Position numbers and translations under genes: made by a program. Below the pieces are notes generated by a model. The model saw only the letters and a program-made list of their open reading frames with translations. It made no database searches and was not told the origin of the DNA. This document shows positions 45,002-55,169 of a stretch of DNA of 64,000 nucleotides, piece by piece. Positions within the stretch are counted from its first letter, which is position 1. Every line of letters begins with the position of its first letter. This DNA comes from DAOMOP01 sp035444405 (GTDB taxonomy: Bacteria; Pseudomonadota; Gammaproteobacteria; Burkholderiales; Rhodocyclaceae), in contig DAOMOP010000003.1 of NCBI GenBank assembly GCA_035444405.1, positions 7,130-71,129 on the forward strand, in the 5' to 3' direction.

Positions 45002-46886
45002 CTATGCCCGGAGAACCGAATACCGCTGAAACAACGCCAACGGCACTGCCTCCTCCAGCCGCCACACGATCGACATCGGCCGATCACCGGTCGGCTCTTC
45101 CGCGAGCGTGACGGCACCGAGCGCCGAGTACGGGTCCTCCGCCGTCTCGCGCACGAACAGAAAGAAGCGCCAGCCGTTACCGGGGCTCTCCACGTAACGC
45201 CGGCCCGCCACCGTGTGCGGGCCGGCGGAATTCTGCGTCTGCCAGTGGAACCGCGTCGGGCTGATCGCGTAGTCGTGATAGGCGATGCGCTCGTGAAAGC
45301 CTTCGCGCTTGTCCAGCGTCACCAGCAGCAGCTCGATCTGCTCGTCCAGCAAGGGCACGACTCCGGAGCGCGATGGCGGCCGCCGCTGTGCAGACCAGCA
45401 CGCGACTGCGCTCAGGATCTCGGCGCGCGAATACGCCCCATGCAACACCAGCGGCCACGCGTCCGGCATGCCGCGACAGCCCCGGTCATCGAGATCGTGG
45501 CGCATCTCGAGGCAATCCACCAGCTCCGCAAGCTCGGCGCGCAACAGCGGTGTGCGGTCGAGCCGGGCAAGAAACGCCTGACCATCCATCAGCTCGTTGC
45601 GACTCGCATAGAGCTGATACGCGAGCATCTGCACCAGCCGCCGCCCGCAAGCATCGAGCACCGGCCAACACCCCGCGCCCTCATCCGCAATGCGGCGCAT
45701 CAACTGCAGCCGGCGCGGATCGTTGATGTGGATGAGCGCGCCAAGCCGCCCGCCGAGATCGTCCTCTTCCGCGCCCGCCTCGCGCTGCTCCAGCCCGGCC
45801 GAGCGCCGTAGCGCGGTCCAGCAGCGGCTGCGATACACGTCCTCGAGCTCGACGCACTGATCGTGCAGGAAGTGCGCCAGCCGGATGTCATCAGCGCTGC
45901 GCCCGAGTGCATAGGCGCGCAGCTTGCCGGTCAACCGCGGCCAGGTCTGGTTCGCGATGTGGCGCAGCGAGTCGAGCACGCGCTGGCGCGCGACGCGGTC
46001 GAACTGGATATGACAACCCGGCGGCAGCGACGTGAAGCCCGCGTCGAGCTCCGCGACGAGTTGCCGCCGCGTGAGCCCGGTCAGCGCCTGATACAGGCGA
46101 TCGAAGCGGAAATCCTGGCGCACGCGCCCGACGAAATCGAGCACCAGGCAACTGTCCTTGCCGTCCGCAAGGCACAGCCCGCGCCCGAGCTGCTGCTGGA
46201 ACACCACCGGGCTTTGTGTCGGCCGCAGAAACAGCAGCGTGTTCGCCTCCGGGATGTCGACGCCTTCGTTGTACAGATCGCAGGAGCACAGGATCTGCAT
46301 GTCATCGGCGGCCAGCCGCGCCGGTGCCGCATCGCGCTCGGCGCGCGCCACCAGCTCGAAGACCGTGTTCTCGGCCGGGCTGCGTTCGAGCCGCACGCTG
46401 AGCGGCGGCGCGCGCCGTGCGGCTCGTCACCGCGACCGCTTTCCAGCCGACCTCGACAAACGCCGCAGCCATGAACTCGGCATGGGCAATATCGACGCAG
46501 AATGCGATCGCCTTCATCGTCGTGGGATCCGCAACATAGTGCACGAGCGCGCCGCAGATCAACCGCGCACGTACGTGGTCGCCGGTCACGATCCGGCTCA
46601 GCTGTGCGAGCTCGGTCGCGGTGTTGCCCCACGACACGGCGCTGAAATCGCTGTCGTCCTGCGTCGCGTAATACTCGAACGGCGCGAGCAATTGCTGCTC
46701 GAGCGCATCCCAAAGACGCAGTTCCATGGCCGGACTGCCGTCCGGCCGCTGCTGAAAATACGCCGCGATCGGCTGCCCGTCCGCCCGCTCGGGCGTCGCA
46801 GTCAAGCCCAACAGCACGTGCGGATCGACGGCACGAGCAAAGTCGGCAAACGATCGCAACAGGTAAGCAGTCGTGCGCGTGGCCAT
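45002..46886 (-). pseudogene. DEAD-type helicase with DUF3427-like C-terminus, 5'-truncated and frameshifted
   Basis: Two frames join near 46395-46420. The upstream frame (46886-46400) starts inside helicase lobe 1 at 'VLLGLTATPERADGQPI' and includes 'TMKAIAFCVDIAHAEFMAAA'. The downstream frame (to 45002) has 'LYNEGVDIPEANTLLFLRPT', 'VVFQQQLGRGLCLADGK' (motifs V/VI) and a ~300-residue DUF3427-like C-terminal region ending FQRYSVLRA. The ATP-binding motif I part is missing and there is no helicase start. Intact relatives begin with a PLD nuclease; a fragment of just such a front end lies at 61877-63112. Confidence 0.75.
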
Positions 46887-47012
46887 CTAACAGCAGCATG
46901 ACATATACACGTGCGCTGATGTTGCCGCGAATGTATTATGCCGTTGGAGCAGCTCGAATCGGCACTCGTGAGTGAATGCTGCCCGCACCAATCGCTACCA
47001 CGGCAAGGACGA

Positions 47013-47960
47013 ATGGCTCGACGTCGCTACCGAAAGAATGCGGGGCTCATTGAAGTCGCGCTGCAGTCGGACTGGAAGGTGTCCGCCGTGCTCGCCGTGA
47101 CCGTCGTTGTCGTTGGCATCGGGCTCGTGCCGATGCTGTTCGATTCGGCCTCTCCGCTCGCGCCGCTCAGTACGGTGATTGCTCCGGCGGCTTGGCTGCT
47201 GGCGGGTATCCTCGGGTTCATCGCGCTCATCCGCTTCGTCACGACAGGCCGCACTTCGGATCAACGTGCTTACAAGCAGGCCGCGCGTATCCGGGCACAG
47301 CTGGACAACCGATCAGCTTCGGGTGCGCAGGATCGGCGCGAACCGTTCGAGTCCGCTGCCGCGCTGAATGTCTGCGCTCTGGAGGAAGACGCGCCGCCAC
47401 GGCCCGAGTGCTGGTCGCTGGCCGTCCTCGATCGGATTGAATGGAAGCGCTTCGAAGATTTGTGTTGTGCCTTCTACCGTGAGAAGGGCATACGTGCTGA
47501 AACCACACGTCTCGGCGCGGATGGCGGCATCGACATCCGTCTGTTTCAGGACCCCGACAATCCGGAGCGCCCCACCGCAATCGTCCAGTGCAAGGCGCTC
47601 AGCAAGCAGGTCGGCGTCAAACCGGTTCGTGAGCTACGCGGTGTGATGGCACACGAGAAGGTCGACAAAGCCTTCTTCATGGCCCCGAACGGCTTCACCG
47701 ACGAGGCCCGCAGCTTCGCGGTCGAAAACCGCATCACGCTGCTCGACGGCAAACTGTTCCTCGCGATGCTGCAACGCTTGTCGAACGATGCAGGCAAGCG
47801 CCTGCTGGACTTCGCCACTGAGGGTGACTGGACGACCCCGACGTGCCCGAACTGCGGCACGAAGATGGCCGCGCGGGACAGCCGGCGTGGGCCGTTTTGG
47901 GGCTGTCCTGCTTACCCGAAATGCCGCGGAACTCTGCCGATGCGCGCAAGTGCGAGTTGA
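47013..47960 (+). CDS. membrane-anchored Mrr-type restriction endonuclease with zinc ribbon
   Basis: The protein has 315 residues from ATG 47013 (AAGGACG upstream). Two membrane helices (about 24-47 and 57-79) are followed by an Mrr_cat domain (about 140-255). Its PD-(D/E)XK core reads 'GADGGIDIRLF' ... 'AIVQCKA'. A C-terminal four-cysteine zinc ribbon 'CPNCGTKMAARDSRRGPFWG' then CPAYPKC (topoisomerase I type) probably contacts DNA. Mrr enzymes cut modified foreign DNA. Membrane-tethered Mrr proteins are known but uncharacterised. It opens the defence block. Confidence 0.85.
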   Translation: MARRRYRKNAGLIEVALQSDWKVSAVLAVTVVVVGIGLVPMLFDSASPLAPLSTVIAPAAWLLAGILGFIALIRFVTTGRTSDQRAYKQAARIRAQLDNRSASGAQDRREPFESAAALNVCALEEDAPPRPECWSLAVLDRIEWKRFEDLCCAFYREKGIRAETTRLGADGGIDIRLFQDPDNPERPTAIVQCKALSKQVGVKPVRELRGVMAHEKVDKAFFMAPNGFTDEARSFAVENRITLLDGKLFLAMLQRLSNDAGKRLLDFATEGDWTTPTCPNCGTKMAARDSRRGPFWGCPAYPKCRGTLPMRASAS

Positions 47961-48114
47961 GAAGTATGCCCGGCCCGCGTAGAAAAATTGGCATAATCTG
48001 GCGAGACCAGCACAACGGCACCAGTTCATGTCGGCCGGAGACGTCGCAGTGCCGATCAGCATGTGATGGTTTGCACGTCATATCGAATCACCGGCCGAGT
48101 CGAATCACGCACGC

Positions 48115-51100
48115 ATGAGCAATCCCTTCTTCGAGCATTCCATTCTCAACTCGCCCTACGCATACCCGGCCCGGCACTGGGAGCTGGACGAGCAAGGACA
48201 GCCGACGCAGAAAATCATCGAGCGTCGCCGCCGCGCGGAGTTCATCACGCCGATCCCGAAACCGCGCAAGCGCAAGGGTGCCGGCGTACAGGGGTCGCTG
48301 CTCTTCGACGAAGGCAAGGGTCTTTCCAACGACGCCCAGCAGTACGATCACACCGCCACGATCAACGCCGTGCGTGCCGAGGTGGACAAGTGGCGGCAGC
48401 TCCCGAACCCGCGCGACTGGCGCGTCACGCCAGAAACCGCCCGCCTGCTCCAGCACTGGCGCCACCACACCTTCAGCGGCATCCGTCCATTCTTCTGCCA
48501 GATCGAGGCGGTCGAAACCGCCATCTGGCTCACCGAGGTCGCGCCGCAGATCGGCAAGAACGGGCAGCGCTTTCTTGACCACCTTGCCAACGCCAACGCC
48601 GAAGCCAACCCGGAGCTGATGCGCCTGGCGCTCAAGCTCGCCACCGGTGCCGGCAAGACCACGGTGATGGCCATGCTCATCGCCTGGCAGACGATCAACG
48701 CGGTGCGCTACCCGAACAGCAAGCGCTTCACCCGCGGATTCCTGCTGGTTGCGCCGGGGCTCACCATCCGCGACCGCTTGCGCGTGCTTCAGCCGATCGA
48801 CCCCGACAGCTATTACGCCAGTCGCGAGCTGCTGCCCGGCGACATGCTGGGCGATCTTGATCGCGCTCGCATCGTCATCACCAACTACCATGCCTTCAAG
48901 CTGCGCGAACGCATGCCCCTGTCCAAGGGTGGCCGGCTGCTGCTGCAAGGCCGTGACGGCGCGCCGCTCGACACCCTCGAAACCGAAGGCCAGATGCTTC
49001 AGCGCGTGATGCCCGAGTTGATGGGCATGAAGAACGTCATGGTCATCAACGACGAGGCGCACCACTGCTACCGCGAGAAGGCCGACCCGCTCACTGACGA
49101 AGTCCTGAAGGGCGACGAGAAGAAAGAAGCCGCGCAGAACAACGAAGCCGCCCGTTTGTGGATCTCGGGCCTCGAAGCGGTCAAACGCAAGCTCGGCATC
49201 GCCCGGGTCATGGACCTCTCCGCCACGCCGTTCTTCCTGCGCGGCTCGGGCTACGTCGAGGGGACGCTGTTCCCCTGGACCATGAGCGACTTCTCGCTGA
49301 TGGATGCCATCGAGTGCGGCATCGTCAAGCTGCCCCGCGTGCCGGTGGCCGACAACATCCCCGGCGGCGAGATGCCGAAGTTCCGCAACCTGTGGGAGCA
49401 CATCCGCAGCCGCATGCCGAAGAAGGGCCGCGGCAAGGCCAAGACGCTCGACCCGCTCAGCTTGCCGGTAGAGCTGCAGACCGCACTCGAAGCCCTCTAT
49501 GGCCACTATCAGAAGACCTACGAGCTGTGGGAGAAGGCCGGCATCCGCGTGCCGCCCTGCTTCATCGTCGTCTGCAACAACACCTCGACGTCGAAGCTCG
49601 TGTACGACTTCATCTCAGGCTTCCAGCGCGAGAACGACGACGGCTCCACCACGCTGGAGAACGGCCGCCTGCCGCTGTTCCGCAACTTCGACGAGCACGG
49701 CAACCCCGTCGCCCGCCCGCGCACCCTGCTGATCGACAGCGAGCAGCTCGAGTCCGGCGAGGCGCTGGACAAGAACTTCCGCGACATGGCCACCGACGAG
49801 ATCGAGCGCTTCCGCCGCGAGATCATCGAGCGCACGGGCGACCGTCAGCGCGCCGAGAACATCACCGACCAGGACCTGCTGCGCGAGGTCATGAACACCG
49901 TCGGCAAGGAAGGCAGGCTCGGCGAATCCATCCGCTGCGTGGTGTCCGTATCCATGCTCACCGAAGGCTGGGACGCGAATACCGTCACCCATGTGCTCGG
50001 CGTGCGCGCCTTCGGCACCCAGCTGCTGTGCGAGCAGGTCATCGGCCGTGCGCTGCGCCGCCAGTCCTACGATCTCAACGAAGAAGGGCTGTTCAACACC
50101 GAATACGCCGACGTGCTCGGCATCCCCTTCGATTTCACCGCCAAGCCCGTCGTCGCGCCACCCCAGCCGCCGCGCGAAACCATCCAGGTCAAGGCCGTGC
50201 GCCCGGATCGCGACGGACTCGAGATCCGCTTTCCGCGCGTGCAGGGCTACCGCGTGGAACTCCCCGAGGAGCGCCTCACCGCCGACTTCAACGACGATTC
50301 GGTCCTCGTGCTCACGCCCGACCTGGTCGGCCCTTCGATCACGAAGAACGCGGGCATCATCGGCGAGGTCATCGACCTCAGCCTGGCGCACCTCGGCGAC
50401 ATGCGCCGCTCCACGCTGCTGATGCACCTCACCAAGCGCCTGCTCTACAGCAAATGGCGCGACCCCGGCGAGGAGCCCAAGCTCCACCTCTTCGGCCAGT
50501 TGAAGCGCATCACCAAGGAGTGGCTCGACACCTGCCTGCAGTGCAAGGGCGGCACCTATCCCGCCCAGCTCATGTACCAGGAGCTCGCCGACATGGCCTG
50601 CGAGCGTATCACCGCCGGCATTACCCGCGCGCTCGAAGGCGAGCGCCCGATCAAGGCCGTGCCCGATCCCTACAACCCCACCGGCTCCACCGCCCACGTC
50701 AGCTTCAACACCTCGAAGACGGACCGCTGGCAGACCGACCCGCGTCGCAGCCATCTCAACTGGGTGATCCTCGATAGCGACTGGGAGGCTGAATTCTGCC
50801 GCGTCGCCGAGGCGCATCCCCAAGTGCTCGCCTACGTCAAGAACCACAACCTCGGTCTCGAGGTGCCCTATCGCTACGGCTCCGAGACGCGTCGCTACCT
50901 GCCGGACTTCGTGGTGCTCGTGGACGACGGCAACGGCGAGGGTGACCCAATGAGCGACCCGCTGCACCTCGTCGTCGAGATCAAGGGCTACCGCCGCGAA
51001 GACGCCAAGGAGAAGAAGGCCACGATGGAAACCTACTGGGTGCCCGGTGTGAACAACCTGGGCCAGTACGGCCGCTGGGTCTTTGCCGAGTTCACCGACG

Positions 51101-51186
51101 TGTGGCAGATGCAGGACGACTTTGCGAAGAAGGTGGAGGCGGAGTTCGAGCGGATGTTGCTGGCAGCAAGCGAAGGTAAATCATGA
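48115..51186 (+). CDS. type III-like restriction endonuclease subunit (Res, BPTD_3080-like)
   Basis: The protein has 1023 residues. SF2 motor: Walker A A176-TGAGKT182, DEAH box D313-E-A-H, motif V 'VSMLTEGWDANTVTHVLG', motif VI 'QVIGRALRRQS'. C-terminal nuclease: PD-(D/E)XK with 'YLPDFVVLVDD' and E955-I-K957. It should translocate or switch along DNA and cut when paired with the Mod methyltransferase encoded at 52331. The large spacing between motor and nuclease follows the family. The stop overlaps the ATG of a small reading at 51183 by ATGA. Confidence 0.88.
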   Translation: MSNPFFEHSILNSPYAYPARHWELDEQGQPTQKIIERRRRAEFITPIPKPRKRKGAGVQGSLLFDEGKGLSNDAQQYDHTATINAVRAEVDKWRQLPNPRDWRVTPETARLLQHWRHHTFSGIRPFFCQIEAVETAIWLTEVAPQIGKNGQRFLDHLANANAEANPELMRLALKLATGAGKTTVMAMLIAWQTINAVRYPNSKRFTRGFLLVAPGLTIRDRLRVLQPIDPDSYYASRELLPGDMLGDLDRARIVITNYHAFKLRERMPLSKGGRLLLQGRDGAPLDTLETEGQMLQRVMPELMGMKNVMVINDEAHHCYREKADPLTDEVLKGDEKKEAAQNNEAARLWISGLEAVKRKLGIARVMDLSATPFFLRGSGYVEGTLFPWTMSDFSLMDAIECGIVKLPRVPVADNIPGGEMPKFRNLWEHIRSRMPKKGRGKAKTLDPLSLPVELQTALEALYGHYQKTYELWEKAGIRVPPCFIVVCNNTSTSKLVYDFISGFQRENDDGSTTLENGRLPLFRNFDEHGNPVARPRTLLIDSEQLESGEALDKNFRDMATDEIERFRREIIERTGDRQRAENITDQDLLREVMNTVGKEGRLGESIRCVVSVSMLTEGWDANTVTHVLGVRAFGTQLLCEQVIGRALRRQSYDLNEEGLFNTEYADVLGIPFDFTAKPVVAPPQPPRETIQVKAVRPDRDGLEIRFPRVQGYRVELPEERLTADFNDDSVLVLTPDLVGPSITKNAGIIGEVIDLSLAHLGDMRRSTLLMHLTKRLLYSKWRDPGEEPKLHLFGQLKRITKEWLDTCLQCKGGTYPAQLMYQELADMACERITAGITRALEGERPIKAVPDPYNPTGSTAHVSFNTSKTDRWQTDPRRSHLNWVILDSDWEAEFCRVAEAHPQVLAYVKNHNLGLEVPYRYGSETRRYLPDFVVLVDDGNGEGDPMSDPLHLVVEIKGYRREDAKEKKATMETYWVPGVNNLGQYGRWVFAEFTDVWQMQDDFAKKVEAEFERMLLAASEGKS

Positions 51187-51455
51187 TCGGAGTGCATGGA
51201 GACCATATTGCCGATGTCGGGAAGATGGTCGAGCTGGCGGCTGTCGACGGAGCGGCACGCCACTTCATAGGTCGGAACTATTGCTCCTGCATGCACTCGG
51301 TGATTGACCTCGCTGTGTTTCGCAGCTATGGTTCACCCCACATCCGCCCCTTGGCAGTACGCCCTCTCAACCATCCCGAGAGTGTGCCGAACCCCTGGGG
51401 CTTTTCCTTTTTCGGCGTGCAATACCGTCCGGTTTGCGGCGAGGCTCGGCGATGA
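51183..51455 (+). CDS. small hypothetical reading within the restriction operon
   Basis: A 90-residue frame begins in ATGA overlap with the end of res and stops 4 bases into the NYN gene, so it fills the gap exactly. The protein text (MIGVHGDHIADVGKMVELAA ...) has no family I know and poor coding character. It may be a real coupled linker gene or chance. If it is not a gene, 51187-51451 is a 265 bp spacer that could hold an internal promoter. Confidence 0.28.
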   Translation: MIGVHGDHIADVGKMVELAAVDGAARHFIGRNYCSCMHSVIDLAVFRSYGSPHIRPLAVRPLNHPESVPNPWGFSFFGVQYRPVCGEARR

Positions 51456-52327
51456 GCACGGGCCGCATCGCCATCCTGATCGACGGCGGCTTCTTCCTGA
51501 AGCGGCTTCCACGGCTAGTCCCCGCAAATCGCTGCGAGTCTCCGGGCAAGATCGTTGCATGTATTCGTCATCTTTGCCGAACGCACGTCAAGCTGCTGAC
51601 CGGCAGCAACGAGTCTCGTTGGCAGCAACACGTGTACCGCATCTTCTTCTACGACGCGGTGCCCTACGATGGCAAGGCTCACCACCCAATCGACAATCGC
51701 TCCATTGATTTTGCCAAGTCAGCCATTGCCCGGGATCGTCTCGCGCTGTTCGAGCTCCTGCGCAAGGAGCGCAAGCTGGCGCTGCGTCTCGGCAAAGTCA
51801 TTCGTGATCACGACTGGGCGATCTCCCCTTCGTTGACCAAAAGGTTGCTGCGGACCCGCAACTGGGTGACTGCCCTCGATGGGCTCGATCCTGATGCTGC
51901 AGCCGATCCGGGAGATGGGTCCGTCAAGCTGAGTCTGTCGCAAGAGGAGGCGCGCAGCCTGATCGAGCTGCGCCAGCTCTGGCGATCGCTCGACGGAGGA
52001 ACGGTCAACCTTGGTCTGCGCCAGAAGGGCGTCGACATGCGCATTGGGCTGGATATCGCCAGCCTGACGCTGAAAAAGCAGGCCGATACCATCGTTCTGG
52101 TCGCAGGGGACAGTGACTTCGTTCCGGCCGCCAAACTTGCTCGGCGTGAAGGCATGGAGTTCATCCTCGATCCGCTCTGGCAAAAGGTGAATGCCGACCT
52201 TTTCGAACATATCGATGGACTTCAGTCCGGTCTCAGGCGGCCCGGTATGAGCTCCCCGTCGCCTCACGTACCCCTCGCAGCGAACACAGAAGCACCGATG
52301 GCCGGTGCGCCGGAAGCAGAGGACTGA
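51452..52327 (+). CDS. NYN-domain ribonuclease-like protein
   Basis: The protein has 291 residues. NYN/PIN-like fold: the first strand with Asp in RIAILIDGGFFLK, the long middle part, and the acidic pair in 'DTIVLVAGDSDFVPAAKLAR' (near residue 213-232). NYN domains are metal-dependent RNases. The gene lies between res and mod; its stop is 3 bases from the mod start, so the three are one operon. This suggests an RNA-cutting accessory to the restriction system, which is inference. Confidence 0.84.
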   Translation: MSTGRIAILIDGGFFLKRLPRLVPANRCESPGKIVACIRHLCRTHVKLLTGSNESRWQQHVYRIFFYDAVPYDGKAHHPIDNRSIDFAKSAIARDRLALFELLRKERKLALRLGKVIRDHDWAISPSLTKRLLRTRNWVTALDGLDPDAAADPGDGSVKLSLSQEEARSLIELRQLWRSLDGGTVNLGLRQKGVDMRIGLDIASLTLKKQADTIVLVAGDSDFVPAAKLARREGMEFILDPLWQKVNADLFEHIDGLQSGLRRPGMSSPSPHVPLAANTEAPMAGAPEAED

Positions 52328-52330
52328 ACC

Positions 52331-55135
52331 TTGGCCCGCAAGCAGAATTCCACCTCCCTCACCGTCGAAGCCCTTACCCACGACGACGCGACCCGCAAGA
52401 ACATCCCCACCGCCGAGTACCAATCGGTGATGCAGAAGGACGAGCGCTCGCCCGTCCGCGTCGCCTACGAGCGCCGCAACCGCGACCTCGATCCGCAACT
52501 GGTGTGGCGCGGCAAGGATCAGCAGGACTGGTCCGACCTCGTCGTGAACGCCCCGCCGCTCTACATCCAGGAAAAGGTCCACCCCAAGGCGCTGATCGAC
52601 GACCTGAAGAAGCAGAGCGAGGCGCGCTCGGAAGGCGCCGACGCCCAGCCCGACCTCTTCGTCGACTTCAACGGCTTGCCCGACGATAACGCCAAGACCG
52701 AGTTCTACCGCCACGACGGCCACTGGTCGAACCGCATGATCCTCGGCGACAGCCTGCAGGTCATGGCCAGCCTCGCCGAGCGCGAAGGCCTGCGCGGCAA
52801 GGTGCAATGCATCTATTTCGATCCGCCCTACGGCATCAAATTCAACAGCAACTTCCAGTGGAGCACCACCAGTCGCGACGTCAAGGACGGCAATGCCGAA
52901 CACATCACCCGCGAGCCGGAGCAGGTCAAGGCATTCCGGGACACCTGGCGCGACGGGATTCACTCGTATCTCACGTATTTGCGCGACCGGCTGACGGTGG
53001 CGCGGGATCTGTTGACGGAGTCGGGATCGATCTTCGTCCAGATTGGTGACGAGAATGTGCACCGGGTAAGGGCCGTGATGGATGAGGTGTTTGGGGAGGA
53101 GAATGCCTGCGCCCAAATTTCGGTGCTCAAGACAGCCGGCCAGACGTCTGAGTTGATCGCAGGAACGGCGGATTATGTTCTTTGGTTCGCGAGGAACAAA
53201 GGAACGGCGAAATTCCGTACTCCGTTGACGGAAAAAGGTCTTGAGGCAGACAAATCTGGTGTTTACCGATGGGTTCGGGATGATGATGGATCTAATAGAC
53301 GCATTTCGGACGACGAGCGGTTCGCCGGCGTAACGCGTGGTGTTTTTCGTTACGACAATCTGACCTCTCAGCGTCCCCCGGGCTCGTTCCCCGTGAACCT
53401 GCGCGGAAAGACTTTCGGTTCAGGTAAGGGATACTGGAAGACCGGTGAAATCGGCATGGCGCGCCTAATAAAATCTGATCGTGTCGGAATTGCTGCGAAC
53501 AGTCTGACCTACGTGCGATTCCTTGACGATTTCCGCGCACAAGCAATCGGCAATGTCTGGACTGATACGGGTACCGGCAGTTTCACCGATGAAAAGATCT
53601 ACGTCGTTCAGAGCGGGACTAAGCTCGTTCAGCGCTGCTTGTTGATGGCCACTGACCCCGGCGACCTCGTCCTCGACCCCACCTGCGGCTCCGGCACTAC
53701 CGCATATGTCGCCGAACAATGGGGCCGGCGCTGGATCACCATCGATACCTCCCGCGTCGCCTTGGCGCTCGCCCGTGCCCGCATCATGGGCGCGCGCTAC
53801 CCCTACTACCAGCTCGCCGACAGCCGCGAAGGCCAGTTGAAGGAAGCCGAACTTACCCGCAGTGCGCCGTCCAGCCAGCCCACCCGGGGCAGCATCACGC
53901 ACGGCTTCATCTATGAGCGCGTGCCGCACATCACGCTCAAGTCGATCGCCAACAACGCGGAGATCGACGTCATCTGGGAGCACTACCAGCAGACCATCGA
54001 ACCCCTGCGCCAGCAACTGAACCAGGCGCTCGGCAAGACCTGGGAAGAATGGGAAATCCCCCGCGAGCCCGGCGCCGAATGGCCCGGCGCCGCAAAGCAG
54101 GCCCACGCCGATTGGTGGCAGGCCCGCATCGCCCGCCAGAAGGAGATCGACGCCTCCATCGCCGCCAAGGCCGATACCGAATACCTCTACGACAAGCCTT
54201 ACGAGGACAAGAAGAAGGTCCGCGTCGCCGGCCCCTTCACCGTCGAAAGCCTGTCGCCGCACCGCATGCTCGGCGTGGATGAAAACGGCGACATCATCGA
54301 CGAGCGCAACCGCGCAGCCGAACCGGATGCCGGCTATGGCGATGGACCGCGCGAGGAACGCGACTTCACCCGCATGATCCTCGAAAACCTCAAGACCGCC
54401 GGCGTGCAACAGGCACACAAGGAAGACCGCATCGCCTTCACCTCCCTCGTGCCTTGGCCCGGCGACCTGATCTGCGCCGAAGGCCGCTACATCGAGGGCG
54501 ATCCCGAGTCAGGCAAGGAGAGACGTGCCGCCATCTTCATCGGCCCCGAGTTCGGCACCGTCTCCCGCCCCGACCTCGTCGAAGCCGCCCGCGAAGCCGG
54601 CGACGCCGACTTCGACGTGCTCATCGCCTGCGCCTTCAACTACGACGCCCACTCCAGCGAGTTCGAAAAGCTCGGCCGCATCCCGGTGCTCAAGGCGCGC
54701 ATGAACGCCGACCTCCACATGGCCGACGACCTCAAGAACACAGGGAAGGGCAACCTCTTCGTCATCTTCGGCGAACCCGACATCGACATCCTCGAAGTTG
54801 GAGACGGCAAATTCCAAGTCAAGGTCAACGGCGTCGACGTCTTCCACCCCAACTCCGGCGAAGTCCGCAGCGACGGCCCCGAGGGCATCGCCTGCTGGTT
54901 CATCGACACCGACTACAACATGGAATCCTTCTTCGTCCGTCACGCCTACTTCCTCGGCGCGAATGACCCGTACAAGGCGTTGAAGACGACGCTGAAGGCG
55001 GAGATTGATGCGGATGCCTGGGCGACGCTGAACAGCGACACGTCACGGCCGTTCGAGAAGCCGAATTCCGGGCGGATTGCGGTGAAGGTGATCAATCACC
55101 TGGGGGACGAGGTGATGAAGGTGTTTAGACTTTGA
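52331..55135 (+). CDS. type III-like site-specific DNA methyltransferase (Mod)
   Basis: The protein has 934 residues from TTG 52331, three bases after the NYN stop. Beta-class amino-methyltransferase order: catalytic motif IV D164-P-P-Y first, AdoMet motif I D449-P-T-C-G-S-G-T-T later. Between them lies a target-recognition region (about residues 240-430) whose DNA (about 53045-53640) is visibly poorer in G+C and has different codon use from both flanks. A ~400-residue C-terminal extension (rich in Asp/Glu) belongs to this subfamily. It methylates adenine or cytosine at the recognition site to protect self DNA. Confidence 0.88.
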   Translation: MARKQNSTSLTVEALTHDDATRKNIPTAEYQSVMQKDERSPVRVAYERRNRDLDPQLVWRGKDQQDWSDLVVNAPPLYIQEKVHPKALIDDLKKQSEARSEGADAQPDLFVDFNGLPDDNAKTEFYRHDGHWSNRMILGDSLQVMASLAEREGLRGKVQCIYFDPPYGIKFNSNFQWSTTSRDVKDGNAEHITREPEQVKAFRDTWRDGIHSYLTYLRDRLTVARDLLTESGSIFVQIGDENVHRVRAVMDEVFGEENACAQISVLKTAGQTSELIAGTADYVLWFARNKGTAKFRTPLTEKGLEADKSGVYRWVRDDDGSNRRISDDERFAGVTRGVFRYDNLTSQRPPGSFPVNLRGKTFGSGKGYWKTGEIGMARLIKSDRVGIAANSLTYVRFLDDFRAQAIGNVWTDTGTGSFTDEKIYVVQSGTKLVQRCLLMATDPGDLVLDPTCGSGTTAYVAEQWGRRWITIDTSRVALALARARIMGARYPYYQLADSREGQLKEAELTRSAPSSQPTRGSITHGFIYERVPHITLKSIANNAEIDVIWEHYQQTIEPLRQQLNQALGKTWEEWEIPREPGAEWPGAAKQAHADWWQARIARQKEIDASIAAKADTEYLYDKPYEDKKKVRVAGPFTVESLSPHRMLGVDENGDIIDERNRAAEPDAGYGDGPREERDFTRMILENLKTAGVQQAHKEDRIAFTSLVPWPGDLICAEGRYIEGDPESGKERRAAIFIGPEFGTVSRPDLVEAAREAGDADFDVLIACAFNYDAHSSEFEKLGRIPVLKARMNADLHMADDLKNTGKGNLFVIFGEPDIDILEVGDGKFQVKVNGVDVFHPNSGEVRSDGPEGIACWFIDTDYNMESFFVRHAYFLGANDPYKALKTTLKAEIDADAWATLNSDTSRPFEKPNSGRIAVKVINHLGDEVMKVFRL

Positions 55136-55169
55136 TCGCGTGATCGAAAGACAACAAGGCGAGCGACTG

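Noticed and set aside
49158..50777. 539-codon plus frame within res in another phase
   Set aside because: Arg/Pro/His-rich out-of-frame text with no domain; the helicase-nuclease frame is certain.
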